A stretch of DNA of 64,000 nucleotides. Source: Seiridium cupressi. Lineage: Eukaryota; Ascomycota; Sordariomycetes; Amphisphaeriales; Sporocadaceae. Below the pieces are notes generated by a model that saw only the letters and a program-made list of their open reading frames with translations, was not told the DNA's origin and did no database searches. Below are positions 1-9,961 of this stretch, one piece after another. The stretch lies in assembly GCA_036674765.1 (NCBI GenBank), contig JARVKI010000047.1, positions 62,001 through 126,000 of the forward strand, given 5' to 3'. Positions within the stretch are counted from its first letter, which is position 1; each line of letters opens with the position of its first letter. A program made the translations under genes and the position numbers.

Positions 1-484
1 GTGCATACAGACTCGCCTAGACGCTTCCCATCCATCAACGTCACTAAACCGGAGCTCGTTTTTGTTTTCTGACAAATGCCTAATGATGTATGTACAGACG
101 ATTGCAACAGGAAACTATCCTGTTATCCCATTTGATGCCATAAGACAATCCTAGTCATTGTCTCTAACATGGGTACGGTAAGTCGCATGCTCAACGTCCA
201 ACGCAATACTCCAACCCCCACCTCGAGCTTCATCTGCCGCTGTCTCCACAATAGTATCATCAGCCCAAAGAAGCTTGGGCCATGCATGTACTTTGATTGC
301 TTTTATGCATGGAAAAAACCAGGGGTTCAAAACCGCGACGCGCCGCGCCAACCTCAAGCTCTCTTATCGCGAACAAGCTCTTTCTCCATCTCCACATTCG
401 CTGTCGCCTCCATCTCAAAATAGCCCAATTCAGCCAAAACTCTTCCCGCAGGCCCTCTCTACAGCAGAACCAGAAGCCACCAAA
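1..484. other. Intergenic / 5' flank of the mtSSB gene
   Basis: No gene is recognised here. Bases about 320-484 are C-rich and pyrimidine-rich with short CT/CCA runs, typical of a fungal promoter and 5' leader just before the start codon at 485. Short open frames over 150-480 have no family resemblance and were discounted. Confidence 0.5.
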
Positions 485-1079
485 ATGTCCGCATTCCTCG
501 CCCGCCGTACCGCCCTCTCTGCGCGCCGCGCATTCTCGACCACTAGCCCCAGGCCTCTGGCCAAGATGACCATCATTGGCAACCTGGCCGCCACCCCGGA
601 GCTAAAGGCCACCTCCAGCGGCCGCGAGGTCGTCGAGTACGCCATTGCTTCCAACTCCGGCCCCCGCGACAACCGCGTCACCAGCTGGTTCCGCATCTCT
701 GCATTCGAGGCCGAGGGTCCCCGTCGGGACTACTTGACCAGTCTGCCCAAAGGGTAAGTGCACAGATCTTAATACTTGTCACGGGACTGGTGCCGTTCTG
801 TGGGATATGTCACGAAGCAGAGGAATGCGGTGGATTTTGATATATATATATATGTGACAAGGCTAATCGAGAGACTTGCAGGTCTACCGTCTACGTCGAG
901 GGCAATGCTGTCATGAGCACTGTCGCCGACCAGAACAACGAGGGCAAGTCGCGGTCGTTCTTGAACATCTACCAGAGTACGTTACTACAATAGCCTACCA
1001 TCACGGAAATACAGGAGACTGACAACCTTTACCAGCCAATTTCGAGCTGCTCCGCCGCAACCAAGAAGGCTCCGAATAG
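485..1079 (+). CDS. RIM1: Mitochondrial single-stranded DNA-binding protein (RIM1 type)
   Basis: Encodes an OB-fold ssDNA-binding protein that coats single-stranded mtDNA during replication in the matrix. Exons are 485-753, 882-976 and 1036-1079, joining in frame to 135 aa, the usual size for the family. The N-terminus is Arg/Ser/Ala-rich, as in a mitochondrial presequence. It is followed by a start resembling bacterial SSB (IIGNLAATPEL), then SSB-like segments with VTSWFRISAF, VYVEGNAV and FLNIYQ. Introns have donors gtaagt and gtacgt and acceptors cag; the first contains a short TA repeat. The 485 start is preferred because the presequence begins there and the longer upstream frame has no homology-like content. 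It is convergent with the next gene. Confidence 0.88.
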
Positions 1080-1398
1080 ATTGAGAGACAGTTGAAAGAT
1101 TATTGCGCGATGTACGAGACCTGCTTTAGTGAGATGACGAGACACTCCGCTCCGAGACCTTTCATATGTCCACGTACGTGCTTGTCCATTCGGGATTTCG
1201 GGAATACTGTATTTTATGACCCTTGGGAAACTTGATACCCAAATGTACTATTTGCTACATTGTACAGAATTGCTTCTTCTGCCCCTCAACTTGTGACAGC
1301 AATGTCTCAGATATTTTGCGTGGTATATCCAACTATCATATGAGATATAATACGCCCATGCTACAGTGCTTTTGCGCCTCGTCTATTGCTTGGAACAA
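1080..1398. other. Convergent 3' intergenic region
   Basis: About 320 bases between two convergent genes. It should hold both 3' UTRs and polyadenylation sites; nothing else is recognised. Confidence 0.4.
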
Positions 1399-2565
1399 TC
1401 ATTCTGCGTCCGACAATGCATCATCCAACTTCGAGCAAACAAAGTCGTCCTCATATCCCAGATCCAGTTGCTCCTCAGATACGGCGAACTTGGACGATGT
1501 CGACTCAAAACCGTAGGGCAAGGTATCCTTTTCACACTCCACAACAACCTCTTTGGCTACCCCCTTCGTCACTGAGGGGCACTCCGGCTGCATAGCCTCT
1601 TCCTCGGACTCGACTGAAAGCACATCTTCCTATAATGGTGCTTCATCTTGTTCTTGGATGATCCTCCTGAGTCGGGTTGCATTGGGAATTGCCTTGCGCT
1701 TAGCTCTGGCGGGGCCAGGACTCGTCTCTGTTGAAGCCATCTGCTCTCGCTCGAGCGTCCTCCGCCTGCGGCCGGCTGCGAGTATCAGGTTGGTGTCCAC
1801 TCGCCAGATAGGATCGATCATGCAATCCCACACGAGGCCGCCCCCTGCTTTCAGGCCCCGCTTGGGCTTCTGCAGAAGTGCTTCGGGCTTCTTTGGAAGG
1901 GTGACTCTTTTCCACTTCAGGTCGTGATTGTGATTGATCGGTGTCCATCCTGATTTATGGAGTGAGAGAGAATATACGACATCGCGCTCGTTACTGCCAT
2001 TGTGAATGAAGTCTGGTTCTCGAGTGTCCGGTAATAGTATCGATGCTGGCGAGGATGGGGTGGGCGTAATGTTCTGATCGATCTCGCTGAATTCATCCTC
2101 GCTGGAGGGACATGCGATAATCCCATTCTTAGTCGGAGTTACGGTTGGAGACGACGATATATCCCCTGTGATCCTAGAGGGACCAACCTCGTTGCTGGGG
2201 GACTTAGGTGGCGTCAGTCCTTGTCTATACCCCTCGGGGCCTTGGACACGGACAACCTTTGCCCGGCTTTTGAGTGGTGAGGTGGCTGGCCGCTTGGTGG
2301 AAACAGCTTGTGCAGCTTGTGCAGCCTCTATCCTTATGGTACTGGAGCCGGTCTTTCCCGGTTCAGTCGCGCTGGCCTTGCCAAGCGTGGAGGTATCAGG
2401 CAATGCTTGAGTGCCGGTACCTTTAGGCACCTGAGCAGATACTCGCGTGGCACCAAGACGAGCGCTCTCGGAGACACCCCGACCCGGAGATTTGGTGCGT
2501 CGTTTTGTAGGCTTCTTCGGCGGCAAACTTTCCATGCGCGTGAGACTTGGTGTAGTTGTTGACAT
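1399..2565 (-). CDS. Hypothetical disordered protein, split by an in-frame TAG
   Basis: From the ATG at 2565 the frame runs 311 codons to a TAG at 1632-1630. It then stays open in the same frame for 76 more codons, to a stop at 1399-1401. The first part is basic, rich in Pro/Ser/Thr and has SPxK-like motifs. A more ordered stretch lies near residues 200-260 (several Trp, KSGWTPI, GLVWDCMIDPIW), then an Arg-rich helix. The part after the TAG is strongly acidic and looks like a natural tail. The bases before the TAG (ttatag) could serve as a splice acceptor, but I found no convincing donor within about 100 bases upstream. Readthrough, RNA editing to UGG, or a truncating mutation are open. The family is not recognised. 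Confidence 0.55.
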
Positions 2566-3652
2566 TTTGGACTCTGGTCCGAGATTTGTGGTTGAAGACG
2601 GGTACAGAATTGCTCAATGGCATGAACCTGAGGTTGCGTAGATATATATATATATGCTTTGGTTTCCAAGTGCTGGTCTGGCATGCGGTCGTGTGATACA
2701 AAAATTCTTTTTGCGCAGATATTGCTCAAGGCAAGAATTGCTGAACAACAGAAGGTGAGGTGTGGTGCTAGTTGGACGAGACCATGGACACGACTGGTTT
2801 TGAAAGAGCAGACGATGTGTAATGGACGCCATAAGTGTGAGCAAGATTTTCAAAAATGATAAGTTTACAGTCAACGGTGCAGTGAGTAACGAATTCATTT
2901 CGAAGCGGGGCTTACGATTTGCTTGTTCCAGCGCTCGGTAGGGTGATTTGCAGGTGGCCACTGATTCGAAGCACGTGTAGATACCTAAGGTGACAAAGGA
3001 AACCCGGCGATCGAATCTCGGGTAGGCAAACCATTTCTGCAAGTTCGAGCTCACCTGGGCAGCGTGCCAAAACTGTACCAACGACCTGTACATTGACTTA
3101 TATGAGGTGAAAACCCGAGCGACCAATTCCTCGGGAGATCAGTTAGTAGCTACTAGGCAAGCGAAAGTGACTGGATGAGAATTAAGCAAGGCAAAACCCA
3201 ATTTTAACCCGGAAGACCATATATTTCTCACGATGATCACTATTGTTCGAACAAGGAACAATCAAGCTGAACTTGCAATGGAATTGCCATTTTGAATTAT
3301 TAGAGACCTGAAGACTTTAAGCTATTGAATATTGGAATATAGTTGATACAGCTGCCATAATCATTCTTATCAGTTCATCTCGTGTTGAGGACGGTCTCAC
3401 TGAATACATAACGCCTTGTAGGTCCAAATCCTTTTGAATTCTTATGGTACACTAAAACTATTTGGACTGTCGGCATGGTATCTGTGTGATACAAATATCA
3501 AAAATTACAAATGAAGTTATCATTATTCAATTCAAGATCACTGGGTAGTGAGTGTAACTTGAAATATAGTAGGTCTTTCTCACCTACAACGTTTCAAATA
3601 TGCCAGCCATTCAGTAGCCCCTTTCCTACAAGAGATATCTTTATCCCGACAC
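2566..3652. other. Intergenic, partly AT-rich, with a short TA repeat
   Basis: Upstream region of the minus-strand gene that starts at 2565. A (TA)n run lies at about 2641-2654. Bases from about 3230 to 3650 are distinctly AT-rich. A 170-codon minus-strand open frame (2614-3126) overlaps the expected promoter and has no recognisable domain, so it is not called. Confidence 0.4.
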
Positions 3653-4296
3653 CTATTTAGCATGGTTAATTGTACATTTCATAACCTCGGTGCCGCTGCG
3701 AAGTGTCTCATAGAACTCTAGCATTTTGATAGTAGGCACGTTGGCAACTTCTTCCGCGTTCAGATCTGAGATATCTCGAAGCCTTTTGATTGAGTTATGG
3801 AAGGGATTATTCTCGAGAGAATTGTAGGATTCGCGGATAATCTCGCCAAGTATTTGCCAGGGCTGTGGATTCTCAGCGGCGATGTTGTAGAACTTGGACA
3901 TCTTCCTGAGCATGGCGGCGATAGTGTCCACAGAGACACAGTCTATTGGGCCCATCGCACTCAAAAAATATCCAGGGGTCTTTGAGATACGTATGATGGC
4001 TGATATCCATGGCCGCTTTGCTCAGACACCGGTGGTAGCCTGACTTGATCCGCCAACCTGGCCCACGCGGGCGATCAACACATGTATGCCTGATTGCCGG
4101 TTAGCAGTGATTAGCATCCGCTCAGCGCCTAGCTTAGATTGCTCATGTCGCTGAACGAGATATCGCGGTGCCCATTCTTGATGTCTGACATCTTCGGTAT
4201 CACAGCATGGACCCTATTAGGTTCTACCACGGAAAGCTCATCTAGCGCCTTCGAGAGGAGACGTCGACCATAAGCTACCTCACCCTTCGTTGCCAT
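3653..4296 (-). pseudogene. Relic of an NRPS-like adenylate-forming reductase, centre deleted
   Basis: Two separated parts of one known architecture lie side by side. The ATG at 4296-4294 opens 55 codons that resemble the very start of a fungal adenylation domain (YGRRLL...LDEL...EPNRVHAVIP). It stops at TAG 4131-4129. From about 4087 to 3653 a second frame resembles the end of a thioester reductase domain: VLIARVGQVGG, then ISKTPGYF, VDTIAAML and a terminal IKMLEFYETL. The intervening adenylation, carrier and most of the reductase domains are absent, so roughly 3 kb appears deleted. Within the second part, TGA at 4024-4022 falls in GV*xKxxW, where the family has GVW. These enzymes activate and reduce a carboxylic acid. 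This copy cannot do so. Confidence 0.6.
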
Positions 4297-5493
4297 GGCG
4301 AACTATCTCAAAGTCGCAAAAACAAGTCAAGGTAGCAGAAAATTGGGCATTTTGCAAACTGCTGGATTATAGGAAATTCGCACATATAAGAGGGGATTCG
4401 AGTGCCGTGCCAAACTCGTCGAGTACGCCATGACCTTTTAACATGACATTCCGTGGCATAGGCCATCAGATCATAGTCCCTGGCATTCGCACATTTCATA
4501 CGGGTTAACAATCTTTTGCCTCATGGCCGGACGTAAATGTGATAACGGTAGTCACTCCGAGTAAGCTGGGGTGATGGTATAGACAGAGCTTAGCGTGCCA
4601 ACATGATTCGCTATCATAACAAAAGACCCTCACGCCATTGCTCAGTATCCTGAACGCTTACGACCTAATTAGTGCTATAGGCAAGCCAACCCTCGTAAGC
4701 CGTCCAAGAGGTTTCGCCCCACGAAGCATGCCTTTGCGGGCCATTGTGTTGATGTTATAGTAACCTAGGTAGTTGTGCTTGTTAACGCAGATTCTCGAGA
4801 CAGCAAGCTAGCATCATAGCTATATACAAATGAGGCTGGTTCAGCTTGGCCAGTGCCTTCGCTCGTGTCGCTAGGTCCCAACTCGGTGTTATTTCCACTC
4901 CCACACTTGGGGTGTGGAAGAGCACGAGGATAAGTTCGTCGCTGTGAAGAATACCAATAGTCAAGCTGTTGCATCTCGTGTGGGCAGATGCGCGGACGAT
5001 TACGTTTGCGGGGTTGGAAGTTTGACATTCGACCCTAACCTATTCTGCAGTAATCGACTGATCGCTGCCGTTGGAGTGCATTAGCCAATGGATGTTGTGG
5101 TGCGCTAAACACTTGCATCAGCCCTTGGGAGCTGGACCACACCGTTCGAGATAAAAGCAACTCTTTCTGCAATACTGAGTCCAATTAATATGCCGCTCGC
5201 ACCTCACACCTCCCAGCTACTTAGCCGTGCCAGACTCACCACGGTCTCCGAACGTCATTCTTCTACCAGACGCTCTGCACAACAATTACCGGCCTTCTTC
5301 TCTTAGCTAGACAGAAACGCTGTATACTCGAATTCAAGGTCATGAGAGGCAATCAGGCCCCGCTTGAACATCTCGCGACGATGTACTGTGTATCGTCCAA
5401 GCATCGAAACAGAAATTACAAACAACATTATTGAAAAGATACAAATTCACTATCCTACAACATCTATAGGCCAGTGCGGCCGTTTCTTCCAAC
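4297..5493. other. Intergenic, no confident gene
   Basis: About 1.2 kb. It includes the former promoter side of the NRPS-like relic and the 5' region of the gene at 5494. An 87-codon minus-strand frame (5028-4765) begins with a basic stretch (QPRKRNRPR), but no domain is recognised, so it is left uncalled. Bases 5150-5490 are CT-rich and look like promoter plus leader for the downstream gene. Confidence 0.35.
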
Positions 5494-7503
5494 ATGGCGG
5501 CCGATTGCGTGTACCTGCTCGGCTCAGGCTGTTTCTGTGATAGCATCTTCTCACCAATGTTGGAAACCTCACTCCATGGCACAGCGTTTTCACCCTCCCA
5601 GCCCCTGCAAAAATTGCCACTGATTTTCAATTTGGCAAAGGCCAGGGAGGCTATATCTCGAACTTTGAGCAAAATCGCCAAGACAGGGAAGCTCTATGCT
5701 AGGACAAAAACCGTCATGAAGAGATGGACGAAGAAGAACAAGACACCGGTGAAGAGCCCGGTGGATGAGCTGCTCGAGCATGAGATCAGGTCACTGGATG
5801 GACTGAAGCATATCAGCAAGAAATCCCGTCTTGTGGCCTTTGACTGCGAATTTCTCCTCAAGGAAAATCGTGCCACTGAGATTGGCCTAGCTTGTCTGAA
5901 AGACATGACACCATCTCAGCCCTTCCAGAAGCTCGCCAGGTTTGTGGAACACCATAATATCGAAGCAGCTTCGGTCAAAATCATTGAGCATTATTCTTTC
6001 AGATCGGCAGAGATTGCGCGCTACCACAGAAGCTGGCCACGCGAATCCTTCTCGTTTGGTCAGGAACAATACGTGGCTGTGGAGCGACTGGAAGAAGGTC
6101 TTGGCGAAATCGTGCAGAACTACAAGGATGGATCAACGGAGTGTCTAGTGCTTGTGGCATACTCTATGGATCGAGACATCGAAGCGATGCGCCGGGACTT
6201 TCCCAAACTCGCTGCCAATTTCTCTTTCATTGTGGACATCCGAACGATCATGAGATCAACTATGGCGTGTGAAGAGCAGAAGATCCCGGGAATCGGAAAG
6301 TCATTGAACATCTTGGGCTATTCTGCCTCTGGGCCGCCAAGAAGAGGCCCAGGGAGCCCAGAACAATACCATAATGCGGGGAATGACGCTGTGAAAACTC
6401 TCGCCGTTCTTTGTGGGCTGATGAATCCCCAGAATGTTGAGGTGTTCAAAGCATCAGCCTGTGTCGACCTGTCGATGACAAATATCCAAAAAGGTATTTG
6501 CGACCCTCCCAGAAATCGCGAGAATGTCGTGATACTAGAAACATACAATGCGGGGGTGTCGCAACCTGAGTACCTGAACTCACCGATGGAATTCGCAGCC
6601 TTTGTCACGAGGTACACTTGTCCCAAACTGGTCGGGATATCCAGAAAGAAAGTCCAACTCAAGGGAGGAAAGAACATGATGCTCAATCGGGGCTGGGCTG
6701 TAATGCCTAATGAAGGCGCGTCTCTGGACATGATCACCGCAACAAATGGTAAAGTCATTCGTGGGACATGCCTCAAGTCCGTCCATTATACAGCAACTCT
6801 AACCGCGGGCGGCGAAGCTCCTACCCGATATCTAGGAGGAAGGATAGCAAGAGAGGATTCAAGTTCGGCAAAGACGGAAGCAAAAGTGTTCGAAATCATG
6901 GCTCGCAATTCACCTATTCTTCGAGGACAGACTAAGCAGCCCTCCCAAGTCAAAGCTAAACAACAGGATAGAGCGACGCAGCACCAATCGCCGACTCAAC
7001 AGCAGGTCGAACAGCACAAAGGCACTGAGAACTCAGAAGGAAGATCGCGAGGAAGGAAGAAGAAACGGCAGAAATCATCTAGCCACTCGGACCAAAAGGT
7101 AGCCCCTAACCTGGCAGCTGGGCCTAGTCAACCAGAAGCGTCAAAGCAACCACCAAAGGGTCAGCTGCCGGGAGAACACAGGAGGCTGGCCCAGGACGAG
7201 GTGTTAGGAGACACTAGTCAGTCAGTCAGAGTTAATCAACCTGACCCTGACGAGTCTAAGGAATCCGAAGGAACCAAGGACCTCAAGGGCCCTATGGAGC
7301 CAAGTAAGGTGAGACACCCAGGAAACATGGCGCAAGATGAGGAACCGCCCCAACGGAGAACAAAAGAGCAGGTGAGAGCTCCTCAGCGGCCTGCAGAGCT
7401 AGAGAGACATCTCTCGGTCGACCTACGGGTCGGCCTTCGACTTCATGAGACCATGCCACGCGGTGGCCTGTTGAGAATGTTGTCACAGTCTCAGGTTGGA
7501 TGA
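5494..7503 (+). CDS. Gfd2/YDR514C-type RNase H-fold (DEDD exonuclease-like) protein
   Basis: A single-exon 669-aa protein. After a variable N-terminus of about 90 residues comes a DEDDh-like fold: FDCEF (Asp and Glu of motif I) near residue 110, VAYSMDRDI (motif II Asp) near 220, and HNAGNDAVKTL (motif III His and Asp) near 290. This arrangement matches the fungal Gfd2/YDR514C group, which is predicted to have 3'-5' exonuclease folds, though biochemical activity is poorly established. A second conserved-looking segment (residues about 330-450) follows. The last 200 residues are Gln/Lys/Arg/Glu-rich and probably disordered. The 5494 start has a good context (ccaacATGgcgg). No introns are needed. 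Confidence 0.72.
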   Translation: MAADCVYLLGSGCFCDSIFSPMLETSLHGTAFSPSQPLQKLPLIFNLAKAREAISRTLSKIAKTGKLYARTKTVMKRWTKKNKTPVKSPVDELLEHEIRSLDGLKHISKKSRLVAFDCEFLLKENRATEIGLACLKDMTPSQPFQKLARFVEHHNIEAASVKIIEHYSFRSAEIARYHRSWPRESFSFGQEQYVAVERLEEGLGEIVQNYKDGSTECLVLVAYSMDRDIEAMRRDFPKLAANFSFIVDIRTIMRSTMACEEQKIPGIGKSLNILGYSASGPPRRGPGSPEQYHNAGNDAVKTLAVLCGLMNPQNVEVFKASACVDLSMTNIQKGICDPPRNRENVVILETYNAGVSQPEYLNSPMEFAAFVTRYTCPKLVGISRKKVQLKGGKNMMLNRGWAVMPNEGASLDMITATNGKVIRGTCLKSVHYTATLTAGGEAPTRYLGGRIAREDSSSAKTEAKVFEIMARNSPILRGQTKQPSQVKAKQQDRATQHQSPTQQQVEQHKGTENSEGRSRGRKKKRQKSSSHSDQKVAPNLAAGPSQPEASKQPPKGQLPGEHRRLAQDEVLGDTSQSVRVNQPDPDESKESEGTKDLKGPMEPSKVRHPGNMAQDEEPPQRRTKEQVRAPQRPAELERHLSVDLRVGLRLHETMPRGGLLRMLSQSQVG

Positions 7504-7782
7504 ATTCGCGGCAGGAATATCGAGCCTGATCATGTTTCCTAGATATAGTCCTCAAGTAAGTCGCCGATTGACTAAACACGGGATAGCTTGGATTTCCATA
7601 ATAAATTATGGGATAACATCATACCACATTACGACCAGTATCTTTCGACCTTACATATATATGTTACGAAAGTTTGCCGGTGGCAGACGAATGGTTCATA
7701 GCTCTAACTCTTGCATCAGCCGTTTGCTGACAGACTCATCGTATTCCGCTTGGGTTGATGTAGTATTACAGACCAGCTGCTC

Positions 7783-9090
7783 TCAAGAGTATGCTGCTTG
7801 TGAAGTGTAGCCTGTCAAACCTTTCAATACACCATACGCGCCACCGCCTTTTCCAAACATCTCCCGGACATCTTCAATTATGGCCGTGGGTCGCTCCCAG
7901 GCGGCGAAATGGCCACCGCTCTCGTGTTCCTTCTCGAACACGGTATCTCCGCATGTGCGCACCCACGTGCCAGGTAGCACGTAAAGATCCATTGGGAAAT
8001 GGCTGAATCCCAGCTTGACTCCCGGCGACCACGACTGCAACCTCTTGCGATCCATCTTGTTCGGGCGGTCGTCGACGTTGTGCAGCGTCTCGTAGTAGAT
8101 GCGCACGCTCGCGGCCGGGCCCGCCGTGCTGAACCAGTAGATGCTGATCCAGGTGCAGACCTCCTCGTCCGTCCAGGGATACGAGTCGGTCCAGTCGTGC
8201 AGCTTCTCGTAGATCCAGGCCAGACAAGCGACCGGGCTGTCGGCCAGGCCGTACCCGAGGGTCTGAGGCTTCGTCGATTGCTCCAAGTTGTAGCCGCGGC
8301 CTTCTTCTGCGAACCATTTCGAGCGCGATACCCCCTCCCGCTCACGCTTTGTGTAGGGAGTCAGAGCGTGCTGTGCCGCCAGCACGGGGTTCGATAGAAG
8401 TGAGGGCGAGCTCCCCGCGTCCATGTTCAGATGTGTAGCTTTGCAGTGGTTGGGATACAGATGCGCGAGACTGCGGCTGATGTGGCATCCCCAATCGCCT
8501 GTGATATTGATAAGCCGGGGAAATTTCTAGTTCCCTGAGGGGATTCACTTACCGCCCTGTGTGACATATTCATTATAACCCAATTTCAGCATGAGTTTAT
8601 TCATGGTTTCAGCATACTGCTCTTGCGCAAACCCTCGCTTTTTCGTGCCCTCCGAGAAGCCAAAATTTGGCAGCGAGGGCGCGACAATGTGGAAAGCTGG
8701 CTTGTTGATGCCATCTCCATCCCCCAGCGGCTTGATGATCTTGAGGACCTCCTCGAAATGCCCCGGCCAGCCGTGGATGAAGAGCAAAGGGATGGCGTTC
8801 TTGACCTTGCTCGGTTGGTGGAGGAAATGAATTGCCAAGGGCTCAAAACCGCCGTCGCATTGTATATTAGTGATGAAATGCGGGAACTCGTTCAGCTTCT
8901 TCTCGGCCGCCCTCCAGTCGTAGCTGTCTTTCCAGTATTTGGTCAGGCGCTTCACGTCCTCGAGTGGGGCACCCATGTCCCAACCGGCGCCATCGAGCTC
9001 GTCCGGGAACCTAGCGAGTGCTAGACGCTGCTTGAGATCATCTATGCTGGAGGAGGGTACTGAGATGGTATATGGTTTAATGTCTGCCAT
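7783..9090 (-). CDS. Epoxide hydrolase with EHN N-terminal domain
   Basis: An alpha/beta-hydrolase that opens epoxides to diols, acting through an Asp nucleophile. Exons are 9090-8553 and 8498-7783, with a 54-base intron (gtaagt/cacag), giving 417 aa. The first about 110 residues are the EHN domain (YTISVPSSSIDDLKQRL start). HGWPGHF gives the oxyanion-hole motif, and the intron falls inside the GGDWG nucleophile elbow, whose Asp is codon 182. The C-terminal GGHFAAWERP supplies the catalytic His. Two Tyr in the lid (IYEKL and IYYETL regions) are candidates for epoxide activation. Size and order are typical for fungal detoxification or secondary-metabolism epoxide hydrolases. It lies downstream of FGAM synthase on the same strand with an 870-base gap, so it is independently transcribed. 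Confidence 0.88.
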
Positions 9091-9961
9091 GTTGAAATCG
9101 TGAACGGTGTATCAATAATTCTATGGTTATAGGTAACAGTTCGTTGAGCGTCATAGGTTTTGAGCTATTCGATGCCAATAGATGCCGTGACGGTGGAGTT
9201 ACTTATAGTGCTTGTGGTGCAAATGGGCGCGCTCAAAGCATGATGTTTAGGGCGCGACTGACATGCCGCAGCTTCCGCATCCCTGTCGCATTGCACCATC
9301 TCCGACTGACCCGCTTTGAGACGGTAACTGAGGGAAGTCAAGGTGATGTTTCGTGTTCCAAAGCCAGTGCCCTATCGTCAAAATGTTTGTGCTTTGGTTC
9401 TGTAGCCATGAGCGAGATGTCGCCATGTTCAATGCCTAGTTATGTGAGGCAGAACTCCGCAGGCGAGTTCCTAAAATGACATCACCGGTCGCAGCGTCTG
9501 ACCTATGATAGTTTCATGTATCCTGATGCATGCCAAATGCTGCGTTACAGTGCGTGCCGCCGTAGTGTCGCCTTACACTTGATACGATGATGCAAATGTC
9601 AAATATCATGGACCGATCACCGCTGTGCTCTGATTCTGTTCTCTTACGCCAAGTTGTATATCCAATTGTGTCATTGCCGACCCTCTTCGAACCTTTACCT
9701 TGATGATAGACTTGACATTTGACTGCTCGTTTCTGGAAGGCCTATGACTTTATACTACCCTAATCTCAAATATTGCATGCATTATCGCCAAGTCCATAGA
9801 CGGTAGCTTTGAATGGTTGCAATGTGCTGGATATCACATTTTTTAAAGTAAACTTATATTCTCCCAACCTATCTATGCCGTAAATGAAATGACCCAAAAT
9901 GTGAACGAAGAGCGATCCCTAAAGCGCCTCACAACCAGTATGCTTCCAGTTTTCTGTTGGC
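9091..9961. other. Intergenic between epoxide hydrolase 5' end and FGAM synthase 3' end
   Basis: About 870 bases holding the epoxide hydrolase promoter and the FGAM synthase terminator. The part from about 9700 to 9900 is AT-rich, as in a 3' UTR. A 118-codon plus-strand frame at 9123-9479 shows no domain and is not called. Confidence 0.4.

Noticed and set aside
2614..3126. 170-codon minus-strand open frame
   Set aside because: Lies in the promoter region of the gene starting at 2565, includes a TA repeat and low-complexity Tyr/Ile run, and has no domain.
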